Assembly: GCA_944372595.1 (NCBI GenBank)
Contig: CALVZT010000018.1
Span: forward strand, 1-11,087
Origin: an uncultured Clostridia bacterium
Lineage (GTDB): Bacteria; Bacillota; Clostridia; Christensenellales; UBA1242
Reading direction: 5' to 3'
Length of the DNA: 11,087 bases
The position numbers were made by a program, and so were the translations under genes. A model generated the notes under the pieces. It saw only the letters and a program-made list of their open reading frames with translations, was not told where the DNA came from and searched no databases. Below are positions 1-5,877 of the stretch, one piece after another (the stretch's first letter is position 1; each line of letters opens with the position of its first letter).

Positions 1-851
1 GTCGTGTAGGTCTTCAAGATAGCAAACGTCCTATTGGTTCATTCCTTTTCTTAGGTCAAACTGGTGTGGGTAAAACTGAGTTATGCAAAGCACTTGCTGA
101 GGCAATGTTTGATAATGAGAATATGATTATTAGACTAGATATGTCAGAATATATGGAGCCTCATTCAGTTGCAAAATTAATTGGATCGCCTCCGGGTTAT
201 GTTGGCCATGATGAAGGTGGACAATTAACTGAACAGGTAAGAAGAAAACCATACTCGGTAGTATTATTTGATGAAATCGAAAAAGCACATCCCGATGTAT
301 TCAATATTCTTCTTCAAATACTTGATGATGGACGATTGACTGATAGTCAAGGTAGAGTAGTTAACTTTAAAAATACAATTATAATAATGACAAGTAACTG
401 TGGCGTTAACGAGTTGAGTACTAAGGCGTCACTAGGGTTTTCAAATACTGGTATTTCTGTTGATAGCCCTGATTATGAACAAATGAAGGAAGTTATACTA
501 AATAGTGTAAGAAAAAGATTTAAACCAGAATTTTTAAATCGTATTGATGTAATAACTGTATTCCATAGTCTAACTCATGAACAACTTAATCGTATTGCAA
601 TGATTATGATTAATAATTTGAACAAACGATTAAAAGAAAAGGGTATTTCAATTAAGGTTACCGAAGATGCCCTTGCATATCTTGTTGACAAAGGCACATC
701 ACCAGCATACGGCGCAAGACCACTTAAACGCGTTATTCAACAAGAAGTTGAGGACAGAATTGCGGAAGAATTGTTGGAAGGTAAATTAAATAATACAACA
801 ATAGTCATTGATTATAACAACGACAAATTAACTTTTACAAATGAAAATTAA
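1..851 (+). CDS. clpC: ATP-dependent Clp protease ATP-binding subunit ClpC, C-terminal part (5' end outside window)
   Basis: The reading frame is open from base 3, so the gene starts upstream and about 282 C-terminal residues are visible. They cover the second AAA+ module of a Hsp100/ClpC unfoldase, which threads substrates into ClpP using ATP. In visible-residue numbering there is Walker A GQTGVGKT (18-25), pore loop GYVG (65-68), Walker B FDE (D90, E91), sensor-1 Asn in MTSN (132), Arg finger in FLNRID (about R180) and sensor-2 Arg in GARPLKR (R239). The tail VEDRIAEELLEGKL resembles ClpC more than ClpB, but ClpB or ClpE cannot be fully excluded without the N-terminal and middle domains. 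The usual ctsR-mcsA-mcsB neighbours would lie upstream and are not visible. A terminator 45 bases after the stop shows it is the last gene of its unit. No key residue is missing. Confidence 0.9.
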   Translation, partial: RVGLQDSKRPIGSFLFLGQTGVGKTELCKALAEAMFDNENMIIRLDMSEYMEPHSVAKLIGSPPGYVGHDEGGQLTEQVRRKPYSVVLFDEIEKAHPDVFNILLQILDDGRLTDSQGRVVNFKNTIIIMTSNCGVNELSTKASLGFSNTGISVDSPDYEQMKEVILNSVRKRFKPEFLNRIDVITVFHSLTHEQLNRIAMIMINNLNKRLKEKGISIKVTEDALAYLVDKGTSPAYGARPLKRVIQQEVEDRIAEELLEGKLNNTTIVIDYNNDKLTFTNEN

Positions 852-895
852 TTAAAACGCCTTTTTAGAGCCATGTCGTTTGAAACTATTGAAAT

Positions 896-932
896 AAAAA
901 AGCATTATGTATTATTAACATAGTGCTTTTTT
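896..932. terminator. Bidirectional intrinsic terminator after clpC
   Basis: A 14-bp stem (896-909 with 919-932, one G-T wobble) encloses a 9-base loop. The core GCATTATG/CATAGTGC is flanked by A6 on the left and T6 on the right, so it gives a U-tract on both strands. It lies between clpC (+) and the convergent gene ending at 954 (-) and probably ends both transcripts. Confidence 0.85.
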
Positions 933-953
933 GTCTCTACCTATAATATGTTA

Positions 954-1466
954 TCAACCTATTCTACAATTTTTATGATAAAAGTCGTCAGCAATTTCTA
1001 AATATTTTTCAAAAAGTTCATTTATATCTTGATTTGATTTTATTTCATTCGCAAATTCATTAAAGTTCTTATTATTTTGTATTAAACAAATCAAAAACAT
1101 AAATTTTTCGTCCTCGTCTACATCTATGAGTTTATTAAAGAAATTAATAAGACTTGTTTTGTCAAATATAAGACTTGTATTATTTGAAATATAATTAATT
1201 AAATCATTCAAAGTTATTTGAAAATATTTTTCTTCAATTTTATATTCTTTTCCTGTTTTTTCTTTTAACAATTCTTCAATGCCTTCGCGGGTAGAATCAA
1301 TATTGGTATTATGACTAGCATTCATAAAATTATCTAAAATGTATTTTATTTGACTTTCTTTTGATTCAAAACAAAAATCAGATTTTAAATCATTATACAT
1401 TTTTTCCAATTCTTTAACTGATTTATCTTTATAATTTTCCTTTACTAAATTTGATGAAAATGACAT
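954..1466 (-). CDS. Hypothetical 170-residue helical cytoplasmic protein
   Basis: I do not recognise this family. The start is the ATG at 1466 on the minus strand, preceded by GGAGGT five bases upstream. An in-frame TTG four codons earlier (1478) would leave the SD inside the coding region and is less likely. The product is rich in Lys, Glu, Asn and Ile, has no signal peptide or membrane segment, and looks all-helical. An N-terminal charged stretch (about residues 8-30) is followed by several amphipathic helices and a hydrophobic segment near residues 120-135 (FMFLICLIQ). It is a single-gene unit with its own extended -10 promoter upstream and shares the clpC terminator. Cysteines are few and no metal or nucleotide motif is seen. 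The coding frame is very AT-rich, so acquisition by transfer is possible but not shown. Confidence 0.7.
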   Translation of the reverse strand: MSFSSNLVKENYKDKSVKELEKMYNDLKSDFCFESKESQIKYILDNFMNASHNTNIDSTREGIEELLKEKTGKEYKIEEKYFQITLNDLINYISNNTSLIFDKTSLINFFNKLIDVDEDEKFMFLICLIQNNKNFNEFANEIKSNQDINELFEKYLEIADDFYHKNCRIG

Positions 1467-1488
1467 ATTAACCTCCAATTATAATTTT

Positions 1489-1497
1489 ATTATAACA
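1489..1497 (-). promoter_or_regulatory. Extended -10 promoter for the 954-1466 gene
   Basis: Read on the minus strand this is TGTTATAAT, a perfect extended -10 (TGnTATAAT). The hexamer 17 bases upstream (ATACAT) is a poor -35, as is common for extended -10 promoters. Predicted transcription start is near 1482, giving a leader of about 16 bases that holds the GGAGGT site. Confidence 0.55.
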
Positions 1498-1680
1498 TAT
1501 ATTTTGTGTATATGTATCGATATTTTTTAAAAAAATTTAAAAATTAAAATGGCACTTAAAAAAAGATAACTAGCTTAATATTATAATTCTCAAATTATTA
1601 AATTAATATCAAAAGTCAGTGACCAATATATGTTTTTTGATATAAATTATTGTTTTTTATTTTAATATTTTTTATTTATA

Positions 1681-1689
1681 TGTTATTAT
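1681..1689 (+). promoter_or_regulatory. Possible extended -10 promoter for the ABC exporter gene
   Basis: TGTTATTAT matches TGnTATAAT with one mismatch and lies 23 bases before the ATG at 1712. The -35 position (TTTAAT) is weak. A second candidate is GTGACC (1619-1624), 16 bases, TATAAA (1641-1646). The 245-base intergenic region 1467-1711 is extremely AT-rich, so either could be chance. I see nothing else in it. Confidence 0.3.
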
Positions 1690-1711
1690 AAAAATAATTA
1701 TTGGAGTTTGT

Positions 1712-3391
1712 ATGAAAAAAAATCAAAAAGTTTTAAAAACGCTTTGGCTAGTAATGAGCAAAAAAGAAAGATGGCAATTTGTTCTTTTGATATTTTTAGG
1801 AATAGTTGCATCTTTTGCTGTGCTTGTTCCAACTCAAATAATTAGTATAATTGTATCGGCGGTGGCGGGAGAACAAGCAGAATTTTTTGGAATACCTCTT
1901 CCTAATAGTTGGAGTATAACTTTGGTTATTATATTGGGTGCAATTATAACTTTTTTAATGAAAGCTTTAAATAGTACTTATAATTTGCAAACAGAAAGTT
2001 TAATCAAAAAAGCTGTTTGTAATTTGCGTAGTTTGTGTTATTCGCAATTAATAACACCAAGAAAAAATATGGACCTTAAAATGAATGACGGTGATGCGCT
2101 GTATAGAATGAATGATGGGCCTAATTACATTGTTGATGTAGTAAGGAGCTTGATAGTTGATATTATTCCAGACATTTTAAGTGCCTTAATTGCTTTTGTG
2201 TACGTGTGTTTTATGGATTCTTTGTCAGCACCAATATTAGTTGCTGGTATATTTTTGGTGTATTTATGTGGCGTGTTAAGAGTTAGAATTGAAAAGCCAA
2301 TTAGTGTAAAAACCGAAATCGCTAGTTCGGCAGTATCTAATAATATCTCAAATTCCATTGCTAACTTACCAGTAATAAATTTATGGAAGACTATGTCTTA
2401 TGAGCAAAAGTTGTTTAATGAAAAAGTCGCCGAATTATATAAACAACAAAAAAAGCAAATTAATTTGAGATGGCTTTATTGGATACTTGTTAGGATAGTT
2501 GATATTACTTGCACTTTTTCTATTATTTATTTGTGCGCAAAAAGAGTGTTTGATGGCACTATGCTTGTTGGTAATATAGTAATAGTTGTTAACTATGTTT
2601 CAAAAGTTTTTGAGCCAATAAAAACAATTGGTACATTTTCAGCAAAATGGGTACAATGCAACGTAAAGTTAAATAGATTACACGAATTAAAAGCATCCAA
2701 TAGTGAAGTTTTATCTCAAAAAAATAATAAATTTGATGATATCGAAACTTTGGAACTCAAAAAAGTTGCTGTTCAAAATGGTGATATTTTTAGACTCGAA
2801 AATGTTAATCTTACCTTCAAAAAAGGAGAAATGAGCGTTATATATGGTAAAAGTGGCTGTGGCAAGTCGACAATAACAAAAGTAATATGTGGATTATGCG
2901 AAAAATTGGATGGTGAAATACTTATAAATGGTAAGCCACTTAAAGATTCTCCATACACATTAACTGAGCAAATGTCTGTTACTATGCAATCGCCAATGAT
3001 ATTTAATCGTGATATCCAATTAAACGTATTATATCCATACGGAGAAATGACAGAAAAAACAAAAGATGTAGTTGAGAGTCTTAGTATGAAAAAGTTGTTT
3101 GTAAGAAAATTTAACGAACAACGTCAACAAAATCTTCAAAATCTTTTGTCTGGTGGAGAAAAAAAGCGTATAAGTATTGCAAGGGGATTATTAAGAGAGT
3201 CCAAAATCTATATATTTGACGAGCCAACAAATGATCTTGATAACAAAAACGCTCAAAATGTCATAAAACAAATTAATAAACTTAAAAAGAATGCAATTGT
3301 TATAGTAGTATCGCACGACGAGCGTGTTATGAAAAAAGCCGATCAACTTATCGAATTTAATTATAATGTAATGTTACCAAGTGTCGAATAA
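1712..3391 (+). CDS. ABC exporter half-transporter (fused membrane domain and ATPase)
   Basis: This 559-residue protein has the type I exporter layout. The N-terminal half contains about six hydrophobic segments (near 22-41, 68-84, 146-167, 171-190, 253-275 and 284-298). The ATPase domain occupies about 345-559. Its motifs are intact: Walker A GKSGCGKST (379-387), Q-loop Gln426, signature LSGGE (479-483), Walker B IYIFDE with catalytic Glu504, D-loop NDLD (507-510) and H-loop His535. It should work as a homodimer, or with a partner not in the window, exporting a substrate across the cytoplasmic membrane. Nothing nearby identifies the substrate: there is no peptidase C39 domain, precursor peptide or second half-transporter. 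The start ATG follows TTGGAG. It appears monocistronic, although no clear terminator separates it from hpf, which has its own promoter. Confidence 0.85.
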   Translation: MKKNQKVLKTLWLVMSKKERWQFVLLIFLGIVASFAVLVPTQIISIIVSAVAGEQAEFFGIPLPNSWSITLVIILGAIITFLMKALNSTYNLQTESLIKKAVCNLRSLCYSQLITPRKNMDLKMNDGDALYRMNDGPNYIVDVVRSLIVDIIPDILSALIAFVYVCFMDSLSAPILVAGIFLVYLCGVLRVRIEKPISVKTEIASSAVSNNISNSIANLPVINLWKTMSYEQKLFNEKVAELYKQQKKQINLRWLYWILVRIVDITCTFSIIYLCAKRVFDGTMLVGNIVIVVNYVSKVFEPIKTIGTFSAKWVQCNVKLNRLHELKASNSEVLSQKNNKFDDIETLELKKVAVQNGDIFRLENVNLTFKKGEMSVIYGKSGCGKSTITKVICGLCEKLDGEILINGKPLKDSPYTLTEQMSVTMQSPMIFNRDIQLNVLYPYGEMTEKTKDVVESLSMKKLFVRKFNEQRQQNLQNLLSGGEKKRISIARGLLRESKIYIFDEPTNDLDNKNAQNVIKQINKLKKNAIVIVVSHDERVMKKADQLIEFNYNVMLPSVE

Positions 3392-3392
3392 T

Positions 3393-3404
3393 TGATTATA
3401 ATCA
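3393..3404. repeat. Perfect 12-bp palindrome next to the hpf promoter
   Basis: TGATTATAATCA is its own reverse complement and ends one base before the hpf -35 hexamer at 3406. Its position suits an operator, but A/T-only palindromes of this size do arise by chance in such AT-rich DNA. Confidence 0.35.
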
Positions 3405-3405
3405 T

Positions 3406-3434
3406 TTGCACAAGTAAAGTTTATTTGTTATAAT
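3406..3434 (+). promoter_or_regulatory. Sigma-A type promoter of hpf
   Basis: TTGCAC (3406-3411), a 17-base spacer and TATAAT (3429-3434) form a near-consensus housekeeping promoter. The start point is expected near 3441, giving a leader of about 30 bases. Confidence 0.75.
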
Positions 3435-3471
3435 AAAAGTGGTAGATAAGTCTATCAAAGGAGTGTGGAAT

Positions 3472-4002
3472 ATGAAAATAGAAATCGTATCAAAAAATTA
3501 TCAAGTAAGTGATAAACTAAAAGAAATTATAAAGAAAAAAATTAATAGACTTGACAAATACTTTGATAAAAGTGCAACTGCCAAAGTATTATGTAAAAAA
3601 GAAAATAATATATCCAAACTCGAACTAAATATTAGGTCAAATGGCTTGTATTATAGGGCAGAAGTGACTGGGGATAGTATGTTTGATAATATTGACCTAG
3701 CTTTACCAAAAGTTGAGCGTCAAATTGTTAAATATGGAGATAAAATTGAAAGTAAACTTAAAAGAGGTGCTTTAAAAGAAAAAAAATTTGAATTTTTTGA
3801 TTTGCCATTTGATGAGCCAGAACGAAGTGTTGTTAAGAAAAAATCTTATGAACTCGAACCAATTAGCATAGAAGATGCTCAAATGTTCTTGGAAAATATT
3901 GATAATTCATTCTATGTATTTTTAAATAGAGATACAAATAGAGTAAATGTTATATATAAGCGTCTTGATGGCAACTATGGATTGATTGAAACTATTTATT
4001 AA
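3472..4002 (+). CDS. hpf: Ribosome hibernation promoting factor, long form
   Basis: The product is 176 residues and matches long HPF, which binds the 30S decoding region and dimerises 70S ribosomes into inactive 100S particles in slow growth or stress. The N-terminal domain (about 1-95) has the S30AE/RaiA pattern, starting MKIEIVSKNYQVSD with basic helices KEIIKKKINRLDKYF and SKLKRGA. After a linker, the C-terminal dimerisation domain (about 122-176) shows the family line from KSYELEPISIEDA through FYVFLNRDTNRVNVIYKR to DGNYGLIE. The start is the ATG at 3472, eight bases after AAAGGAG. The in-frame GTG at 3439 lies at the predicted transcription start and lacks an SD, so it is rejected. The gene has its own promoter and a strong terminator, hence a one-gene unit. 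In many Bacillota secA or prfB follows hpf; here neither does. Confidence 0.93.
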   Translation: MKIEIVSKNYQVSDKLKEIIKKKINRLDKYFDKSATAKVLCKKENNISKLELNIRSNGLYYRAEVTGDSMFDNIDLALPKVERQIVKYGDKIESKLKRGALKEKKFEFFDLPFDEPERSVVKKKSYELEPISIEDAQMFLENIDNSFYVFLNRDTNRVNVIYKRLDGNYGLIETIY

Positions 4003-4013
4003 TTTGTTTGTGT

Positions 4014-4049
4014 AAATTGCCTAAAAACATTTTGTTTTTAGGCAATTTT
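4014..4049 (+). terminator. Strong intrinsic terminator after hpf
   Basis: A perfect 15-bp stem (4014-4028 with 4034-4048) closes a 5-base loop. Core TTGCCTAAAAAC pairs with GTTTTTAGGCAA and is followed by a T-run of only about four bases. It starts 11 bases after the hpf stop. The arms are A-rich on the left and T-rich on the right, so it may also work in reverse. Confidence 0.8.
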
Positions 4050-4059
4050 AATGTACAAT
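4032..4059 (+). promoter_or_regulatory. Candidate promoter for the ABC-like/HTH operon
   Basis: TTGTTT (4032-4037), a 16-base spacer and TACAAT (4054-4059), with TG immediately before the -10. The -35 lies inside the hpf terminator hairpin DNA. The start point would be near 4066, about 22 bases before the ATG. The -35 is weak, so this is tentative. Confidence 0.45.
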
Positions 4060-4087
4060 TGTTTTATAGGATGCGATTGGAGTATAT

Positions 4088-4744
4088 ATGATAGAGTTAA
4101 AAAATGTTTTTTTGAAATATACCAAAGAATTTTATTCTTTGTATGACATCAACCTTAAAATTGACAAGGGTGAGACGATTGCGCTGTTGGGTAAAGAGAA
4201 CAGTGGTAAATCTAGTATATTAAGATTAATAGCTAAATTAGAAAAGGCGACTAAGGGCTCAATATATATACTTGATAGGCCTTTGAATAAATTTAATTTT
4301 GCAAATGATTTTTCACTAGGATACATCCCTTATAAAGGCAATTTTTTAGAAAATAAAACCGTTTATGATAATTTAAAATACATATTGAAAGTAAGAAAAG
4401 TGCCAAAACAAGATTATGAAAATATCATCAATCAAGTATTAATTGACTTTAATCTTGAAGGGGTAAGAGATGATAAGTTATCAAAAATGAGCCTTTATAA
4501 TAGATATGTTTTGTCAATTGCAAGATTATCTTTAAGAAAACTTGATGCTGTACTTATTGATAATATTTTTGAAGAATTGGATGATAACGAACAGAAAAAA
4601 ATTATAGCATTGATTAAAAAATATTTTATTAACAAAAAAATTACTAGTGTGATTGCTACTAGTAATGAAAATATTGCAAAATCTGTTGCTAAACGCATAG
4701 TAAAATTAGAGAATGGTTCAATAATAACTGATGAGGAGAAATAA
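4088..4744 (+). CDS. ABC-type ATPase-like protein with degraded catalytic motifs
   Basis: This 218-residue protein has a single ABC ATPase fold and no membrane domain. Walker A is intact: GKENSGKSS (35-43). The other motifs are altered. The Q-loop Gln is Tyr (GYIPYKG, Y82). The LSGGQ signature reads MSLYN (134-138), although the following SIAR is kept. Walker B is VLIDN, with Asp158 present but Asn159 replacing the catalytic Glu. The H-loop His is Ser or Thr (ATSNEN, 190-195). D-loop LD (164-165) is kept. It should therefore bind nucleotide but hydrolyse it poorly or not at all (inferred from known roles of these residues). The start follows TTGGAG. The stop TAA overlaps the next gene's ATG by one base, so translation is probably coupled. 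No permease gene is near, so a transport role is doubtful. A regulatory or sensing ATPase-like role with the HTH partner is a hypothesis. Confidence 0.8.
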   Translation: MIELKNVFLKYTKEFYSLYDINLKIDKGETIALLGKENSGKSSILRLIAKLEKATKGSIYILDRPLNKFNFANDFSLGYIPYKGNFLENKTVYDNLKYILKVRKVPKQDYENIINQVLIDFNLEGVRDDKLSKMSLYNRYVLSIARLSLRKLDAVLIDNIFEELDDNEQKKIIALIKKYFINKKITSVIATSNENIAKSVAKRIVKLENGSIITDEEK

Positions 4745-5121
4745 TGGGACGCAAAAAATTATTCGCTTGTGAAATAAACTTTGACGAAGAACAACCGATA
4801 AAATCTAAGTTGTTATCTATGTTTAGCACCAATAATATTGTTAATTGTTTTAATGAAAATAATGTTGATTCTTATTCGGAAGTGTATGATTATCCAAATG
4901 TTAAGATGTTATTTAAAGATGATGAATTAATAAATACTATCAATTCGTTTTATAACAATAGCCTTAATATAACACTTACCGCCAAGGCAATGTTTTTGCA
5001 TCGTAACACCCTTAATTATAGATTAGATAAAATCAAAAAAATTATTGGTTTTGATATAAGAAAATTTGAAGATGCTGTAACAATACACAACCTTATTGTT
5101 ATTCATGATATGTTGTATTAA
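4744..5121 (+). CDS. Short PucR/CdaR-type helix-turn-helix protein
   Basis: The product is 125 residues. Residues about 60-120 match the PucR C-terminal HTH (HTH_30): a helix ELINTINSFYNN, then LNITLTAKAMFLHRNTL, then NYRLDKIKKIIGFDI. HRNTLNYRLDKI (86-97) is the family's characteristic recognition segment. Usual PucR/CdaR regulators carry long N-terminal sensor domains; here only about 58 unassigned residues precede the HTH (GRKKLFACEINFDEEQPIK onward, with a likely helix-strand mix). ATG at 4744 overlaps the preceding stop (TAATG), and GAGGAG lies inside the end of the upstream gene, so the two proteins are probably made together. The likely role is DNA binding, with the ABC-like protein as partner or sensor (inference). 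Its 3' end overlaps the convergent gene at 5118 by four bases, with no terminator between. Confidence 0.78.
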   Translation: MGRKKLFACEINFDEEQPIKSKLLSMFSTNNIVNCFNENNVDSYSEVYDYPNVKMLFKDDELINTINSFYNNSLNITLTAKAMFLHRNTLNYRLDKIKKIIGFDIRKFEDAVTIHNLIVIHDMLY

Positions 5122-5507
5122 TCTTCAATATATTCACATTCGTCGGCTTTGATATAGTGTTTTGTTTTTGTTTTGCTCTGTTCTTTTGCAGAGCTTTTTT
5201 TATTGCTCATTAGACTTGATATTGAACTTAATATATCTGCGCTACCATTTATGCCCATAAGTTTTGTTATCATCCCTAACATATCTTGATTATTAGAACT
5301 ACCACCAAATAAATTAAGTAAATTAGAAAAGTCAAAACCATTTTGATTGTTTTGAGTGTTATTTTGCTGAGATGAAAAATTATTTTGACTTAATTGATTG
5401 CTTTGAATATATGTACTTTGTTGCTGATTTTGAATATTATGTTGTTGTGCTTCGGGCTTGCTATCAACATTTTCTAATGGGTATAATGGATTATTATAGT
5501 TATTCAT
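5118..5507 (-). CDS. N/Q-rich low-complexity protein of unknown function
   Basis: This 129-residue protein is not a family I can name. Residues 21-56 are Asn or Gln at 23 of 36 positions, a disordered prion-like stretch. Residues about 57-102 form short hydrophobic Leu/Met/Ile-rich segments with Gly and Ser breaks (FSNLLNLFGG, DMLGMITKLMGI, ILSSISSLM). A basic stretch (KKSSAKEQSKTKTKHYIK) and an acidic tail (ADECEYIED) follow. There is no signal peptide and no convincing membrane segment. The start at 5507 has a good site, AAGGAG, six bases before the ATG. It is transcribed divergently from the small-protein/subtilase pair through a shared symmetrical promoter region, which suggests related control. 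Its stop overlaps the stop of the HTH gene on the other strand. The clear SD supports a real gene, not a shadow. Confidence 0.72.
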   Translation of the reverse strand: MNNYNNPLYPLENVDSKPEAQQHNIQNQQQSTYIQSNQLSQNNFSSQQNNTQNNQNGFDFSNLLNLFGGSSNNQDMLGMITKLMGINGSADILSSISSLMSNKKSSAKEQSKTKTKHYIKADECEYIED

Positions 5508-5535
5508 AACAACTCCTTTTTATTTTATACAAAAC

Positions 5536-5556
5536 TATTATATGCAACATATAATA
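5536..5556. promoter_or_regulatory. Divergent promoter region built on a perfect inverted repeat
   Basis: TATTATATG (5536-5544), CAA, CATATAATA (5548-5556) is a perfect 9-3-9 inverted repeat. Each arm holds a TATAAT -10 box pointing outward: minus strand at 5542-5537 for the N/Q-rich gene, plus strand at 5550-5555 for the small protein and subtilase. The boxes are seven bases apart. Clear -35 hexamers are missing on both sides (ATACAA or TACAAA on the plus side), so activation or another sigma factor is possible. Confidence 0.5.
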
Positions 5557-5577
5557 CTAAAGATTATAGAGGTGAGT

Positions 5578-5877
5578 ATGTCAGAAAATATTTTTGATTT
5601 TTCTAAGCAAAAGATTAATGGACAAAATAATACAAAAAAATCAGAGAACAAACATCAAAATATTGATGAAAATATGGTTAATGATTATCTTAATAAATAC
5701 AAAGGATATTCACAGGAGCAATTAATTGATGAATTTTTAAAAGTTACTAATGAATCGCGTAAGAGTGGAACGCTTGATAGTCAAAAAATTAATGAGGTAG
5801 TAAGTAAGTTAACACCGTTTCTTTCTGATAGTCAGAAAAAAGGACTTGACGACTTGCTAAACAAATTGAATGTTTAA
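5578..5877 (+). CDS. Small helical protein of unknown function, upstream of subtilase
   Basis: The product is 99 residues from the ATG at 5578, which is preceded by AGAGGTGAGT. An in-frame ATG at 5542 lies inside the inverted repeat and upstream of the predicted transcription start, so it is rejected. Residues 1-30 are polar and likely disordered, rich in Asn, Lys and Gln. Residues 31-99 look like three or four helices: MVNDYLNKYKG, YSQEQLIDEFLKVTNESRKSG, KINEVVSKLTPFL and SQKKGLDDLLNKLNV. There is no signal peptide, Cys or catalytic motif. The end overlaps the subtilase start by eight bases (ATGTTTAA), implying coupled translation. A role as partner, inhibitor or adaptor of the protease fits this arrangement but is inference only. 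Confidence 0.72.
   Translation: MSENIFDFSKQKINGQNNTKKSENKHQNIDENMVNDYLNKYKGYSQEQLIDEFLKVTNESRKSGTLDSQKINEVVSKLTPFLSDSQKKGLDDLLNKLNV

Noticed and set aside
1479..1711. Possible small RNA or riboswitch in the AT-rich spacer before the ABC exporter
   Set aside because: No stable stem or conserved riboswitch core is visible; long A and T runs explain the apparent pairing.
1712..3391. Bacteriocin or lantibiotic export system around the ABC exporter
   Set aside because: No C39 peptidase domain, leader peptide with a Gly-Gly site, modification enzyme or immunity gene is found nearby.
3439..3471. GTG start 11 codons upstream for hpf
   Set aside because: It falls at the predicted transcription start, has no SD, and the family N terminus begins at the ATG at 3472, which has AAAGGAG.
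4640..4666. 9-bp inverted repeat ATTACTAGT/ACTAGTAAT inside the ABC-like gene
   Set aside because: It comes from a repeated Thr-Ser codon pair (ACTAGT, itself palindromic); there is no T-run and no sign of a regulatory role.
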